The position numbers and the translations under genes are program-made. From positions 744,001 through 808,000 of the forward strand of contig JAXLZA010000001.1 in the NCBI GenBank assembly GCA_046351135.1: a stretch of DNA of 64,000 nt. Reading direction: 5' to 3'. Shown piece after piece: positions 8,682 through 17,785 of the stretch (position 1 is the stretch's first letter; each line of letters starts with the position of its first letter). The notes beneath the pieces were generated by a model that worked only from the letters and a program-made list of their open reading frames with translations, was not told where the DNA came from and did no database searches. The stretch comes from UBA4427 sp046351135 (GTDB lineage: Bacteria; Myxococcota_A; UBA9160; UBA4427).

Positions 8682-10051
8682 GCCACGACACGCAGCGTCC
8701 GACCCTCCAATCGATCGCGCTCCACGCCCTCGAGGCCGTCCGCAAGGCCGGCGCCACCCAGGCCGACGTGCTCCTCGTCGAGGGCGACGACCGGGAGGTC
8801 CGCGTCCGTGGCGACGAGATCGAGTTCGTGAAGCAGGCCCAGGGCCGCGGGCTCGGCATCCGCGCCCTGGTGGCCCGCGCCGGCGGCATCCAGACCGCGA
8901 TCGTCTCGACGAGCGACCTCGCACCGCAGGTCGTCGAGCGCATGGCCCACGAGGCGGTGGCCCTCGCGAAGGAGACGGCGCCCGATCCGCTGGCGGGCCT
9001 GCCCGAGTCCGGCTTCGCGAGCGACCTGCCCGCGCTCGGCCTCTTCGACGCCGCCGACCGCGGCGTCCCGATCGACGCCCGCATCGAGGACGCGCGCCGC
9101 GCCGAGGCGGCCGCCCGCGCGGCCGACCCGCGCATCACGAACTCGGAGGGGAGCCAGGCGAGCTCGGGCTTCGCCCGGGTCGTCTACGCGAACTCCCAGG
9201 GCTTCGTCGGCGAGTACGAGTCCGCGTCCCACGGCCTCTTCAGCGAGCCGATCGCCCAGGGCGACGGCGGCATGCAGCGCGACCACTGGTCGACGACGGG
9301 CCGCCGGCTACGCGACCTCGAAGACGCCGCGGCGGTCGGCCGCGAGGCGGCGCGCCGGGCGCTGCGCCGACTCGGGGCGAAGCGCGTCGCGACCTGCGAG
9401 GTCCCCGTGCTGTTCGACTCGCGCACGGCGCCGAGCCTGATCGGTCAGCTCGCCTCGTGTGCGAGCGGCTACTCGATCTACCGGCAGTCGAGCTTCCTCG
9501 AGGGTCGCCTCGGCGAAGCGATCGCGAGCGACGGCGTCACGATCGTCGACGACGGGCGCCTTCCGGGCGGCCTCGGCAGCAAGCCCTTCGACGGCGAGGG
9601 GCTGCCGACGCGGCGGACGGTGATCGTGCGCGACGGGCGGCTCGAGAGCTGGCTTCTCGACTGTTATTCGGCCCGCAAGCTCGGCCTGGCCTCCACCGGC
9701 AGCGCCGCGCGCGGGACCGGCTCGGCGCCCCGCGTCGGCACGACGAACCTCTGGCTCGAGCCCGGCCACGGGACCCTCGAGCAGCTCGTCTCCGAGCTCG
9801 ACCGGGGCCTGCTCGTCACCGAGCTGATCGGGATGGGCTTCAACCCGACGACCGGCGACTACTCCCGGGGCGCCGCGGGGCTCTGGATCGAGCACGGCGA
9901 GATCGTGCACGCCGTCGAGGAGATCACGATCGCCGGCAACCTGCTCGGCATGCTGCAGTCGATCGACCGCATCGGCGGCGAGCTCGTGTGGCACGGTCGC
10001 ACGGCCTCGCCGCCGCTGCGCATCGCCGCCATGACCGTCGCCGGAGCCTGA
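8678..10051 (+). CDS. tldE: TldE/PmbA, non-catalytic partner of TldD
   Basis: 457 residues. It belongs to the same fold family as TldD but has no HExxxH motif, as expected for PmbA/TldE. Recognisable stretches are 'ITNSEGSQASSGFARVVYAN', 'VPVLFDSRTAPSLIGQL', 'VTIVDDGRLPGGLGSKPFDG' and a C-terminal 'IEHGEIVHAVEEITIAGNL'. It shapes the substrate channel of the TldD/E protease. It is translationally coupled to tldD. No RiPP precursor or toxin-antitoxin pair is seen nearby to suggest a dedicated substrate. Confidence 0.95.
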   Translation: MSHDTQRPTLQSIALHALEAVRKAGATQADVLLVEGDDREVRVRGDEIEFVKQAQGRGLGIRALVARAGGIQTAIVSTSDLAPQVVERMAHEAVALAKETAPDPLAGLPESGFASDLPALGLFDAADRGVPIDARIEDARRAEAAARAADPRITNSEGSQASSGFARVVYANSQGFVGEYESASHGLFSEPIAQGDGGMQRDHWSTTGRRLRDLEDAAAVGREAARRALRRLGAKRVATCEVPVLFDSRTAPSLIGQLASCASGYSIYRQSSFLEGRLGEAIASDGVTIVDDGRLPGGLGSKPFDGEGLPTRRTVIVRDGRLESWLLDCYSARKLGLASTGSAARGTGSAPRVGTTNLWLEPGHGTLEQLVSELDRGLLVTELIGMGFNPTTGDYSRGAAGLWIEHGEIVHAVEEITIAGNLLGMLQSIDRIGGELVWHGRTASPPLRIAAMTVAGA

Positions 10052-10065
10052 GAGGAGCCCGAGCC

Positions 10066-11001
10066 ATGGCCGACCCGAATCCCGCGATCCTCGGCGGAAC
10101 GCAGCTGCCGAACGTGCTCGAGCTCTCCGCGCTCGTCGCCGTCGCCCTCGGCCAGAACCCCTCCATGTTCACCGGCCCCGGGACCAACACCTACCTCGTC
10201 GGCCGCGGGCGCAAGCGCCTGATCGTCGACACCGGCTCCGGCCTCGACGCCTACCTGCCCGTGCTCGAGGAGGCCCTCGCCCGGGTCGGCTGCGACGGCC
10301 TCGAGGGCATCGTCGTGACCCACGCCCACCCCGACCACATCGGGGGCGTCGATCAGATCCGCGCCCATTTCGGCGAGCTGCCCGTCTACAAGCGCCCGTG
10401 GCCGAGCGACCGGGGGCTCGCCGGGCCGGGGGGCGGCGTCAGCCCGATCTCCGTCGCCGAGCCCGATCGCCAGGCCCATTGCCGGCTCGAGTCGATCGAC
10501 GACGGCGACGTCGTCGAGACCGAGGGCGCGCGGCTGCGCGCCGTCTACACCCCCGGCCACGCCCCGGACCATCTCTGCTTCGTGCTCGAGGAGGAGCGCA
10601 ATCTCTTCAGCGGCGACAACGTGCTCGGCGTCGGGACGACGGTGATCCCGGGCGGATCGGGGGATCTCGGCGACTACATGGCCTCCCTCGAGCGGCTGCT
10701 CGCGGAGCAGCCGCGCCAGATCTACCCCGCCCATGGACCGCGCATCGATCGCGGCGTCGCGAAGATCGAGGAGTACATCGCCCACCGCCGCGAGCGCGAG
10801 CGACAGATCGTGGCCGCCCTGGCGGCGGGGCTGCACGACGTGATGGCGATCGTGCGCCGCATCTACGTCGGCTACCCCGAGAGCCTCTTCGCCGCGGCCG
10901 GACAATCCGTCACGGCCCACCTCGTGAAGCTCGAGCGCGAGGGGCGCGCGCGCCGCAGCGAGGCGGCGGACGGCAGCCCGCTCTGGGAGCGGGTGGCGTA
11001 G
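10066..11001 (+). CDS. MBL-fold hydrolase (LACTB2-like)
   Basis: 311 residues. The metallo-beta-lactamase signature HAHPDHIGG (HxHxDH) is followed by 'VYTPGHAPDHLCFVL' (third His), an 'FSGDNVLG' Asp and a C-terminal 'YPAHGPRI' His, then a winged-helix-like C-terminus. The layout matches the LACTB2 group, whose human member is an endoribonuclease. Hydrolase is safe; the substrate is not known. A GAGAGGAG Shine-Dalgarno lies about 7 nt upstream of the ATG. It sits 14 nt after tldE, probably in the same operon. Confidence 0.88.
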   Translation: MADPNPAILGGTQLPNVLELSALVAVALGQNPSMFTGPGTNTYLVGRGRKRLIVDTGSGLDAYLPVLEEALARVGCDGLEGIVVTHAHPDHIGGVDQIRAHFGELPVYKRPWPSDRGLAGPGGGVSPISVAEPDRQAHCRLESIDDGDVVETEGARLRAVYTPGHAPDHLCFVLEEERNLFSGDNVLGVGTTVIPGGSGDLGDYMASLERLLAEQPRQIYPAHGPRIDRGVAKIEEYIAHRRERERQIVAALAAGLHDVMAIVRRIYVGYPESLFAAAGQSVTAHLVKLEREGRARRSEAADGSPLWERVA

Positions 11002-11036
11002 TCGGCGGCGATCCATCCCTTCGCCTGGAGGTCGGC

Positions 11037-11999
11037 ATGCGCTGGGAGCGGAACGGGCGGAGCGAGAACCTCGAGGACCGCCGCGGCGAGCACGACGGCG
11101 GCCTGCGCGGCGGCTTGCCGGGCGGGCTCGACGGGCCGCGGATCGGTGTCCCGATCCCGCGCGGACGGGGCGGACGGTTCAGCCTGACGGGTCTGCTCGT
11201 CCTGCTCCTCGTGATGTGGTTCCTCGGGATCGACCCCCTCGCGCTGCTCGGCGGCGCCGGGCTCGAGGCGGGCGGTGATCCGACCGCGACGACGGGCGTC
11301 GGGGGCGCCGGCTACGAGACCGACGACGGTGCGATCGCGGGGTCGGGACGGAGCGCGCCCCCGAGCGACGCGACCCCCGACGAGGAGCGCCAGGTCGACT
11401 TCGTCTCCTTCGTGCTCGACGACCTGCAGACGACCTGGGCCGGGCTCCTGCCCGGTTACCGCGACGCGAAGCTCGTGCTCTTCCGCGACGCCACGCGCTC
11501 CGCCTGCGGCGTCGGCCAGCGCGAGATGGGTCCCTTCTACTGTCCCGCCGACGAGAAGGTCTACGTCGACCTCGCCTTCTACGACGAGCTGCAGCGCCGC
11601 TTCGGCGCCCCGGGCGACTTTGCGCAGGCCTACGTCCTCGCCCACGAGATCGGCCACCACGTCCAGGCCCTGCGTGGACTCGAGCGCCGGGTCCGCGATG
11701 CGCAGCAGCGCCGGCCCGACGAAGCGAACGCCCTCTCCGTCCGCCTGGAGCTGCAGGCCGATTGTCTGGCCGGGGTCTGGGGCAACCAGGCCGGGCGCCG
11801 CGACGTGCTCGAGCCGGGCGACATCGAGGAGGGGCTGCGCGCAGCCGCCGCGATCGGCGATGATCGGCTCCAGCGCATGTCGGGGAGCGGCGTCCATCCC
11901 GAGTCGTTCACCCACGGCTCGTCGGCCGATCGCCGGCAATGGCTCGGGCGGGGCCTCGAGAGCGGGAACCCGGACGACTGTGACACCTTCGGGTCCTGA
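11037..11999 (+). CDS. Neutral zinc metallopeptidase (YpfJ/PF04228 type)
   Basis: 320 residues. A short basic N-terminus, one transmembrane helix near residues 48-66 (FSLTGLLVLLLVMWFLGI), then a catalytic domain with HExxH (AHEIGHHVQ) and the downstream Glu in RLELQADCLAGVW. Conserved cysteines (ACGVGQ, FYCPAD) are as in the YpfJ family. Predicted to be inner-membrane anchored with the catalytic domain in the periplasm. Its targets are unknown. It lies 35 nt after the MBL gene with a CTGGAGG ribosome site. Confidence 0.92.
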   Translation: MRWERNGRSENLEDRRGEHDGGLRGGLPGGLDGPRIGVPIPRGRGGRFSLTGLLVLLLVMWFLGIDPLALLGGAGLEAGGDPTATTGVGGAGYETDDGAIAGSGRSAPPSDATPDEERQVDFVSFVLDDLQTTWAGLLPGYRDAKLVLFRDATRSACGVGQREMGPFYCPADEKVYVDLAFYDELQRRFGAPGDFAQAYVLAHEIGHHVQALRGLERRVRDAQQRRPDEANALSVRLELQADCLAGVWGNQAGRRDVLEPGDIEEGLRAAAAIGDDRLQRMSGSGVHPESFTHGSSADRRQWLGRGLESGNPDDCDTFGS

Positions 12000-12033
12000 C
12001 CCGAGCCCCCGCACGGGCCCGCAGGAGAAATCG

Positions 12034-12417
12034 ATGGCCGACCTCGCCGAAGTCTTCCGACGCTATGCCTCGTTCGTGAGCGCGAACGACGTCGCGGGGA
12101 TCGTCTCGCTCTATGCCCCGAACGCGACGATCCAGATCCCGGTGGGCGGGCCCGTCCACGCCGGCATCGACGCGGTGCGCGCCTTCTACCGCGACAACGA
12201 GCTCGCGCGCAAGCTCGAGATCACCGGCCCGGCCTGCGTCGCCGGCCGCGAGGGCGCCGTCCCGATGTGCGCGACGATCGCGCGGGACGGCGAGCTGCTC
12301 GAGGTCGACGTCATCGACGTGGCCGAGCTCGACGAGGCGGGGCGGCTCGTCAAGCTGCGCGCCTTCTTCGACCTCACCGGCGCCCGCAAGGTCGGCCGCG
12401 CGGAGGCCCGACGATGA
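12034..12417 (+). CDS. NTF2-like/SnoaL-type small protein (steroid isomerase fold)
   Basis: 127 residues. N-terminal 'FRRYASFVSANDVAGIVSLYAPNATIQIPVGGP' and C-terminal 'RLVKLRAFFDLTG' are characteristic of the NTF2/ketosteroid-isomerase fold. 'IQIPVGGP...G.DAVRAFYRDN' is the ligand-pocket part. It could be an isomerase, a hydratase or a binding protein; no catalytic residue can be assigned with certainty. It overlaps the P450 start by ATGA, so the two probably act on the same small hydrophobic substrate. Confidence 0.8.
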   Translation: MADLAEVFRRYASFVSANDVAGIVSLYAPNATIQIPVGGPVHAGIDAVRAFYRDNELARKLEITGPACVAGREGAVPMCATIARDGELLEVDVIDVAELDEAGRLVKLRAFFDLTGARKVGRAEARR

Positions 12418-13625
12418 GCGCCGCCCCCTCCACGACCGGCCCCGAAGCCCCCTTCATCGACACCCTCTCCGCCGAGTACGACTTCGACATCCACTCCGCC
12501 CACCGCCGCGCGCGCGAGACCTCCTTCTACGCCCGCACGCCGCTCGGCCTGATCTTCCTCGACTACGAAGCGGTCCACTGGCTGCTCCACGAGCGCCGCT
12601 TCCGGCTCCAGGGCAACGACGCCCTCGACCTCGCCGGCGTCCCGGCAGGCCCGCTGCGCGATTGGTTCGACAAGATCCTCTCGAACAAGGAGGGCGCGCC
12701 CCACCAGCGCCTGCGGCGGCTCGTCTCGCGCGCCTTCACCCCGCGCCAGATCGAACGCCTGCGCCCGATGATGCGGGCCACCGCCCAGGAGTTCATCGAC
12801 TCCCTCGCCGGGCGTCACGCCTGCGAGTTCGTCGAGGACTTCGCCGCCCCCTACCCCGTGCGCGTGATCGGCTCGCTGCTCGGCGTGCCCGCGAGCGACT
12901 TCGCCCGCTTCCACGCCTGGTCCCGCGACCTCTCCCTCGCCTTCGGCTCGCGGATCGCGACCGAGCGGCCGCGAATCGAGGCGGCGCTCGGCAATCTGTG
13001 CGACTACGCCGACGGGCTCGTCGCGCGCCTTCGCCGGGAGCCCGGCGAGGACCTGACCTCGGCGCTGATCGCCCTCGAGTCCGCCGGCGGCGACTGCCTC
13101 GACCCCGACGAGCTGCGGGCCATGATCACGGTGCTGATCTTCGGGGGCCAGGACACGACCCAGTGTCAGATCGCCTGCTCGATCGCGACCTTCGCCCGCC
13201 ATCCCGAGGCATGGCACTTCCTCGCCGCCCATCCCGAGCACGCGATGCGCGCCGCCGAGGAATGCCTGCGCTACGAGGGCTCCGGCTCCGGCAATCCGCG
13301 CACCGCCCTCGAGGACATCGACTACCGCGGCCTCCACATCCCCGCCGGCACCGTCGTCCTGCCCTCGGCCCCCGCCGCGAACCGCGACCCCAAGGTCTAC
13401 CCGGACCCGGACCGCTTCGACCTGCTCCGCGAGCACGCCCAGCCCCAGCTCACCTTCGGCGGCGGCGTCCATTTCTGCCTGGGCGCCTCGCTCGCGCGCT
13501 TCGAGGTCGCCGAGGTCCTCCCGATGCTGGCGAAGCGCATGCCCGACCTGGCCCTCGACGGGGAGATCGACTGGCGCCGGGGCTCCCTGATCCGAGGACC
13601 GGAGCACCTGCCGATCCGCTTCTGA
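12414..13625 (+). CDS. Cytochrome P450
   Basis: 403 residues, typical of soluble bacterial P450s. The I-helix oxygen-binding motif is FGGQDTT (243-249), ExxR is E283/R286, and the heme-binding loop FGGGVHFCLGA has Cys355 as axial ligand. It needs an electron-transfer chain. A small P450-type ferredoxin (39075-39266) and a ferredoxin-reductase-like flavoprotein (48884-49939) in this window are candidates but are not adjacent. Substrate unknown. The NTF2-like partner and the acyl-CoA island suggest a lipid or terpenoid. It ends convergently to the sulfur operon. Confidence 0.93.
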   Translation: MSAAPSTTGPEAPFIDTLSAEYDFDIHSAHRRARETSFYARTPLGLIFLDYEAVHWLLHERRFRLQGNDALDLAGVPAGPLRDWFDKILSNKEGAPHQRLRRLVSRAFTPRQIERLRPMMRATAQEFIDSLAGRHACEFVEDFAAPYPVRVIGSLLGVPASDFARFHAWSRDLSLAFGSRIATERPRIEAALGNLCDYADGLVARLRREPGEDLTSALIALESAGGDCLDPDELRAMITVLIFGGQDTTQCQIACSIATFARHPEAWHFLAAHPEHAMRAAEECLRYEGSGSGNPRTALEDIDYRGLHIPAGTVVLPSAPAANRDPKVYPDPDRFDLLREHAQPQLTFGGGVHFCLGASLARFEVAEVLPMLAKRMPDLALDGEIDWRRGSLIRGPEHLPIRF

Positions 13626-13795
13626 GCGGCCGCGTCGACCGAAAGCGATCGAGCCCGAGAGAAGACCGACGCCGCCGCGACCTCCGCGACCATCGGGCGG
13701 CGCCCCGCGTCCGCCCCCTCGGCCAGCGGATCATCGGCGACTCCGCGCCACCGCGATCCGCCGAATGCCCCGCCCGGTCGCCGCCCAAAGCAAAA

Positions 13796-13824
13796 GCCGC
13801 CGGCTGGCGAAGCCAACCGGCGGC
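13796..13824 (-). terminator. Rho-independent terminator of the sulfur operon
   Basis: A 13-bp hairpin, GCCGCCGGCTGGC / GCCAACCGGCGGC with one mismatch and a 3-nt GAA loop, lies 60 nt beyond the cysK stop. On the reverse strand it is followed by TTTTGCTTTG, a U-rich tail. It also separates the convergent P450 transcript. Confidence 0.8.
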
Positions 13825-13883
13825 GATCTTCGAAACGGCCCCGATCCCGGAGTCGTCCGGTGCATCCGCTTCCTGCAGCCAGC

Positions 13884-14903
13884 CTACAGCCAGCTGGGCA
13901 CCGGAAGCCCCTTCTCCTTCAAAAAGGCAGGGTTCCACATCTTGCTCTGGTAGCGGGTCCCCGAGTCGCAGAGGATGGTCACGATCGTGTGGCCCGGGCC
14001 GAGCTGCCTGGCCATCCGGAGCGCTCCGGCGACGTTGACGCCCGACGAGCCGCCGAGGCAGAGCCCCTCCTGCTTCAGCAGGTCGAAGGCGATCGGGAGC
14101 CACTCGTCGTCCGGGATCTGATAGGCAACGTCGATGGGGGCGCCCTCGAGATTCGCCGTGATCCGGCCCTGACCGATGCCCTCGGAGATCGACGTGCCCT
14201 CGGCCTTGAGCTCGCCGTGGGTGTAGTAGTGGTAGAGGGCGGCGCCCATCGGATCGGCGAGGCCGATCGTGACCTTCGCCTTGCGCTCCTTCAGCGCGAG
14301 GCCGACGCCGGCGATCGTGCCGCCGGTCCCGGCGGCGCAGACGAAGCCGTCGACCCGCCCGTTCGTCTGCTCCCAGATCTCGACGCCCGTGGTGCGGCGA
14401 TGCCCCTCGCGGTTCGCGACGTTGTCGAACTGGTTCGCCCAGACCGCGCCCTGGGGCAGCGTCGCGGCGAGCTCCTCGGCGAGGCGCCGGGAGACGTGGA
14501 CGTAGTTGCCCGGATCCTTGTAGGGCTTCGCGGGGACCTCGCGCAGATCCGCCCCGCAGAGCCGGAGCATGTCCTTCTTCTCCTGGCTCTGGGTATCCGG
14601 AATCACGATCACGGTCTTGTAGCCGCGGGCGTTGCCGACGAGGGCGAGGCCGATGCCGGTATTGCCGGCCGTCCCCTCGACGATCGTCCCGCCGGGCTGG
14701 AGCAGCCCCTTCGCCTCCGCGTCCTCGACGATCGCGAGCGCCGCGCGGTCCTTGACCGAGCCGCCGGGGTTCAGGAACTCGGCCTTGCCGAGGATCTCGC
14801 AGCCCGTCTCGCGGGAGGCGCGCTCGAGGCGGATCAGCGGCGTCCGACCGATCGAGCCGAGGAAGCCGTTGCGCACGTCCATGGTCGCGTCCGTCGTCGC
14901 CAC
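13884..14903 (-). CDS. cysK: Cysteine synthase (O-acetylserine sulfhydrylase)
   Basis: 339 residues. The PLP lysine is K51 in NPGGSVKDR. The phosphate/substrate loop is EGTAGNTGIG (TAGNTG in place of the common TSGNTG), and 'AAGTGGTIAGVG' and a C-terminal 'GGSSGVNVAGAL' block are present. It makes cysteine from O-acetylserine and sulfide. It is the last gene of the DUF2849-cysI-DUF934-cysK operon, directly using the sulfide made by CysI. The 12-nt gap to DUF934 supports co-transcription. Confidence 0.95.
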   Translation of the reverse strand: MATTDATMDVRNGFLGSIGRTPLIRLERASRETGCEILGKAEFLNPGGSVKDRAALAIVEDAEAKGLLQPGGTIVEGTAGNTGIGLALVGNARGYKTVIVIPDTQSQEKKDMLRLCGADLREVPAKPYKDPGNYVHVSRRLAEELAATLPQGAVWANQFDNVANREGHRRTTGVEIWEQTNGRVDGFVCAAGTGGTIAGVGLALKERKAKVTIGLADPMGAALYHYYTHGELKAEGTSISEGIGQGRITANLEGAPIDVAYQIPDDEWLPIAFDLLKQEGLCLGGSSGVNVAGALRMARQLGPGHTIVTILCDSGTRYQSKMWNPAFLKEKGLPVPSWL

Positions 14904-14915
14904 CGCGATCGCCGC

Positions 14916-15422
14916 CTAACGTCGACCGAGCCGGCGATCGATGGCCGTCGCCCGTCCGTCGCCCGTCGGCTGATAGACCACGCGGACCTCGCCGACGACG
15001 GCGCGGAACTCCTCGAGGGCCTTCGGGCTCTTCATGTCGAAGCTGTCGAAGCCGCTGCGGAGCATGAACGGAAGCTGCTCGCAGAGCACGTCCCCGATCG
15101 CCCGCAGCTCGCCTTCGTATCCGTACCGCTCCCGCAGCAGGCGCGCGGACGTGAACGCCCGGCCATCCGAGAAGACGGGGAAGTCGAGGGCGACGAGCGC
15201 CAGCCGATCGAGGTCGCTCGCGATCGCGGTCGGCGATTGATTCGAGGCGAGCCAGACGCCGAGCGGCGCCTTGCGCGCGAGCAGCGCCGCGCGCTCCTTC
15301 TCGAAGCGGGCCAGCGACACGAGCACCGCCCCCTCCGCCGGCAGCGCCGCGTCGTCCGCGACCCGCGCGAAGCGATCCTCGACGAGGGCGGGTCCGTCCT
15401 TGCGGCTCTCAAGCAGCGCCAT
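14916..15422 (-). CDS. DUF934 protein, sulfite-reduction accessory
   Basis: 168 residues. 'LGVWLASNQSP', 'LALVALDFPVFSDGRAFTSARLLRERYGYEGELRAIGDVL' and 'MLRSGFDSF' are the DUF934 (COG3749) signature. This family is nearly always beside cysI and is annotated as an oxidoreductase probably acting in sulfite reduction, but its chemistry is unproven. Its start overlaps the cysI stop by 14 nt, implying coupled translation. Confidence 0.92.
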   Translation of the reverse strand: MALLESRKDGPALVEDRFARVADDAALPAEGAVLVSLARFEKERAALLARKAPLGVWLASNQSPTAIASDLDRLALVALDFPVFSDGRAFTSARLLRERYGYEGELRAIGDVLCEQLPFMLRSGFDSFDMKSPKALEEFRAVVGEVRVVYQPTGDGRATAIDRRLGRR

Positions 15423-17064
15423 ACACCCGCTCCTTGAACGGATCCTGACCGATGCGGCGGTAGGTCTCGATGAAGCTCTCGCCGTCCTTCCGGTTGGCGA
15501 GGTAGGTGTCCACGATCTTCTCGACGACGTCGACGACCTCGTCCGCGGAGAAACCGCGCCCGAGGATCCGCCCGAGCGCGGCGTCCTCCGACGCCGAGCC
15601 GCCGATCTGGATCTGGTAGTGCTCCTCGCCCTTGCGGTCGACGCCGAGGATGCCGATGTGGCCGACGTGGTGGTGGCCGCAGGCGTTGATGCAGCCCGAG
15701 ATCTTGATCTGCATCTCGCCGATCAGCTCGGAGCGCTCGCGATCGGCGAAGCGCTCGGTGATCCGCTCCGCGATCGGGATCGAGCGGGCGTTCGCCAGCG
15801 AGCAGTAGTCGAGGCCCGGGCACGCGATGATGTCGGAGATCAGGCCGATGTTCGCCGCCGCGAGCCCCGCCGCCGCGAGGCGATCGTAGAGCTCCGGGAG
15901 CCGGTCCCGCTCGACGTGGGGCAGCACGAGGTTCTGGGCATGGGTCACGCGGATCTCGCCGAAGCTGAAGGCGTCGGCGAGGTCGGCGACGACGTCCATC
16001 TGCTCGGCCGTCGCGTCGCCCGGAGGCTTGCCCACCGGCTTCAGCGAGATGTTCGCGATCGCGTAGCCCGCGACCTTGTGGGCCGCGACGTTGTGGCGGA
16101 CCCAGGCCGCGAAGTCGCGGTCCCGGGCGACGCGCGCGTCCGTCGCCGGCGTCGCCTTCGGCAGCGCACGGAAGGCCGGCGGCTCGAAGAAGCGCGCGAT
16201 CCGGTCGACCTCCTGCTTCGGGAGCTTGAGCGCGGAGTCCTTGATCTGCGCCCACTCGGCCTCGACGAGGCGCGTGAACTCCTCGGCGCCGGTCTCGTGG
16301 ACGGTGACCTTGATGCGCGCCTTGTACTTGTTGTCGCGGCGACCGAGCTGGTTGTAGACGCGCAGCACGGCCTCGAGATAGGTCAGCAGGTCCTCCTTCG
16401 GGAGGAAGGGTCGGATCGACTTCCCGATGAAGGGCGTGCGGCCGAGGCCGCCACCGACGATCACCTCGAAGCCGGCCTGCCCCGACCCGTCGCGGCGCAT
16501 GATGAGGCCGATGTCGTGGACCTTCACCGCGGCGCGATCGTGCTCGCTGCCGGTCACGGCGATCTTGAACTTCCGCGGCAGGAACGAGAACTCCGGATGC
16601 AGCGTCGACCACTGCCGGATGATCTCGCACCAGATGCGCGGATCCTCGATCTCGCCCTCGGCCGCGCCCGCATACTGGTCGGAGGTCACGTTGCGGATGC
16701 AGTTGCCGCTGGTCTGGATGGCGTGCATCTCGACCTCGGCGAGCTCCGCCAGGATGTCGGGCGTCTCCTCGAGCTTCGGCCAGTTGAACTGCAGGTTCTG
16801 GCGGGTCGTGAAGTGGCCGTAGCCCTTGTCGTAGCGGCGCGCGATGAAGGCGAGCTTGCGCATCTGGCGCGAGTCGAGCGTGCCGTAGGGGATCGCGATG
16901 CGGAGCATGTAGGCGTGGAGCTGGAGGTAGAGCCCGTTCATCAGCCGCAGCGGCCGGAACTGGTCCTCGGTCAGCTCGCCGGCGAGCCGGCGCTCGACCT
17001 GGCGGCGGAACTGGGCGACCCGGTCCTGGACCAGCGCATGATCGTATTCGTCGTAGCGGTACAT
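15409..17064 (-). CDS. cysI: Sulfite reductase hemoprotein (siroheme/4Fe-4S)
   Basis: 551 residues. The N-terminal nitrite/sulfite reductase half-domain has 'GHFTTRQNLQFNWPKLEE'. The siroheme-[4Fe-4S] ligands are the pairs C-x5-C (CPGLDYC) and C-x3-C (CINAC) followed by GHHHVGHIG. It reduces sulfite to sulfide. No CysJ flavoprotein is encoded near, so electrons probably come from ferredoxin or via the DUF934/DUF2849 partners. The start is ATG at 17064, 5 nt after DUF2849. Neighbouring cysK fixes assimilatory use. Confidence 0.95.
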   Translation of the reverse strand: MYRYDEYDHALVQDRVAQFRRQVERRLAGELTEDQFRPLRLMNGLYLQLHAYMLRIAIPYGTLDSRQMRKLAFIARRYDKGYGHFTTRQNLQFNWPKLEETPDILAELAEVEMHAIQTSGNCIRNVTSDQYAGAAEGEIEDPRIWCEIIRQWSTLHPEFSFLPRKFKIAVTGSEHDRAAVKVHDIGLIMRRDGSGQAGFEVIVGGGLGRTPFIGKSIRPFLPKEDLLTYLEAVLRVYNQLGRRDNKYKARIKVTVHETGAEEFTRLVEAEWAQIKDSALKLPKQEVDRIARFFEPPAFRALPKATPATDARVARDRDFAAWVRHNVAAHKVAGYAIANISLKPVGKPPGDATAEQMDVVADLADAFSFGEIRVTHAQNLVLPHVERDRLPELYDRLAAAGLAAANIGLISDIIACPGLDYCSLANARSIPIAERITERFADRERSELIGEMQIKISGCINACGHHHVGHIGILGVDRKGEEHYQIQIGGSASEDAALGRILGRGFSADEVVDVVEKIVDTYLANRKDGESFIETYRRIGQDPFKERVYGAA

Positions 17065-17069
17065 CTCGT

Positions 17070-17396
17070 CTAGACCTCCCGGGCCTCGGCCTGCTTGCCG
17101 AGATCCGTTCGCACCGTGGGCCCGAGGCAGCGGATCCGCTCCCGGTACACCGTCGGGCTGAGTCCGGTCGGCGTCCGCTCGACCTCGATCAGATAGGGAT
17201 CGATCACCTGGTGGTCCTGGCGGGCCGACGCGAGGCCGACCTCGAGCAGGGCCTTCGCGAACGCGTCGTCCGAGGCCACGCTCGCCTCGTCGAGGCGGAG
17301 CCTCCACTCGGCGCGCCCGCGACCGGGCGCCCCCTCGACCTTCAGGAACACGACCAGCCCGTCCTTCAGGCGATTGGCGATCACGACCTGGTCCAT
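17070..17396 (-). CDS. DUF2849 protein, first gene of the sulfite-reduction operon
   Basis: 108 residues. 'VVIANRLKDGLVVFL' at the N-terminus, then a 'DPYLIEVE...G..PTVYRERIRCLGPTVR' block, as in DUF2849 (PF11011). The family occurs upstream of cysI in alpha- and delta-type bacteria; its role is unknown. It leads the operon and may bind or deliver a small ligand or electrons. No membrane segment or cofactor motif is visible. Confidence 0.88.
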   Translation of the reverse strand: MDQVVIANRLKDGLVVFLKVEGAPGRGRAEWRLRLDEASVASDDAFAKALLEVGLASARQDHQVIDPYLIEVERTPTGLSPTVYRERIRCLGPTVRTDLGKQAEAREV

Positions 17397-17750
17397 GTCC
17401 CCGACCTCTTCTCCTGTCGCGCCGCGACGTTCTCCCGTCGCCCTGCGGCCTTCTCACGCTCACGCTCACGCCGCCGTACGACGAAGCCCCGCGGCTCCCG
17501 TCGCGGGGCGAAACGGCGCCGCGGTCCTGAGGTTTCGCCGCGACCCGCCCCGGCGGCGATGCGCCCGCCCGGCGCGTCCGCCCGAGCCCCTCTCGCGACG
17601 CGAGACACTGAAAACGCGTGGAATTCCGACGCCTTGCGCGCGGAAAGCAGAGCGCGCCCGAGCGTAGTCAAAGCCCCTGGCGTTGGCAACGAATCGAACA
17701 CCGGGGCGGCGCGCCGCGGCCCGACCGACCCCCTCACCCGATCGCCCCGG
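17397..17750. other. Non-coding divergent region between sulfur operon and maf
   Basis: About 350 bp without a credible gene. On the reverse strand TTGACT (17666-17671) could be a -35 for the sulfur operon, but no convincing -10 follows. No SAM or T-box riboswitch-like structure was recognised. Confidence 0.5.
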
Positions 17751-17779
17751 TTGACGGGGCGGGAGCGCGCCGTTAATTC
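17751..17779 (+). promoter_or_regulatory. Sigma-70-type promoter of maf, probably leaderless
   Basis: TTGACG (17751-17756), 17-nt spacer, TAATTC (17774-17779). Transcription would begin about 17786, which is the maf GTG itself, and no Shine-Dalgarno precedes that codon. A leaderless mRNA is inferred. Confidence 0.6.
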
Positions 17780-17785
17780 GGCGGG

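Noticed and set aside
7215..10051. RiPP maturation cluster around tldD/tldE
   Set aside because: No precursor peptide, cyclodehydratase or exporter gene is near; tldD/E are also common housekeeping genes.
17397..17750. SAM or cysteine-related riboswitch before the sulfur operon
   Set aside because: No conserved aptamer stems could be recognised by eye.
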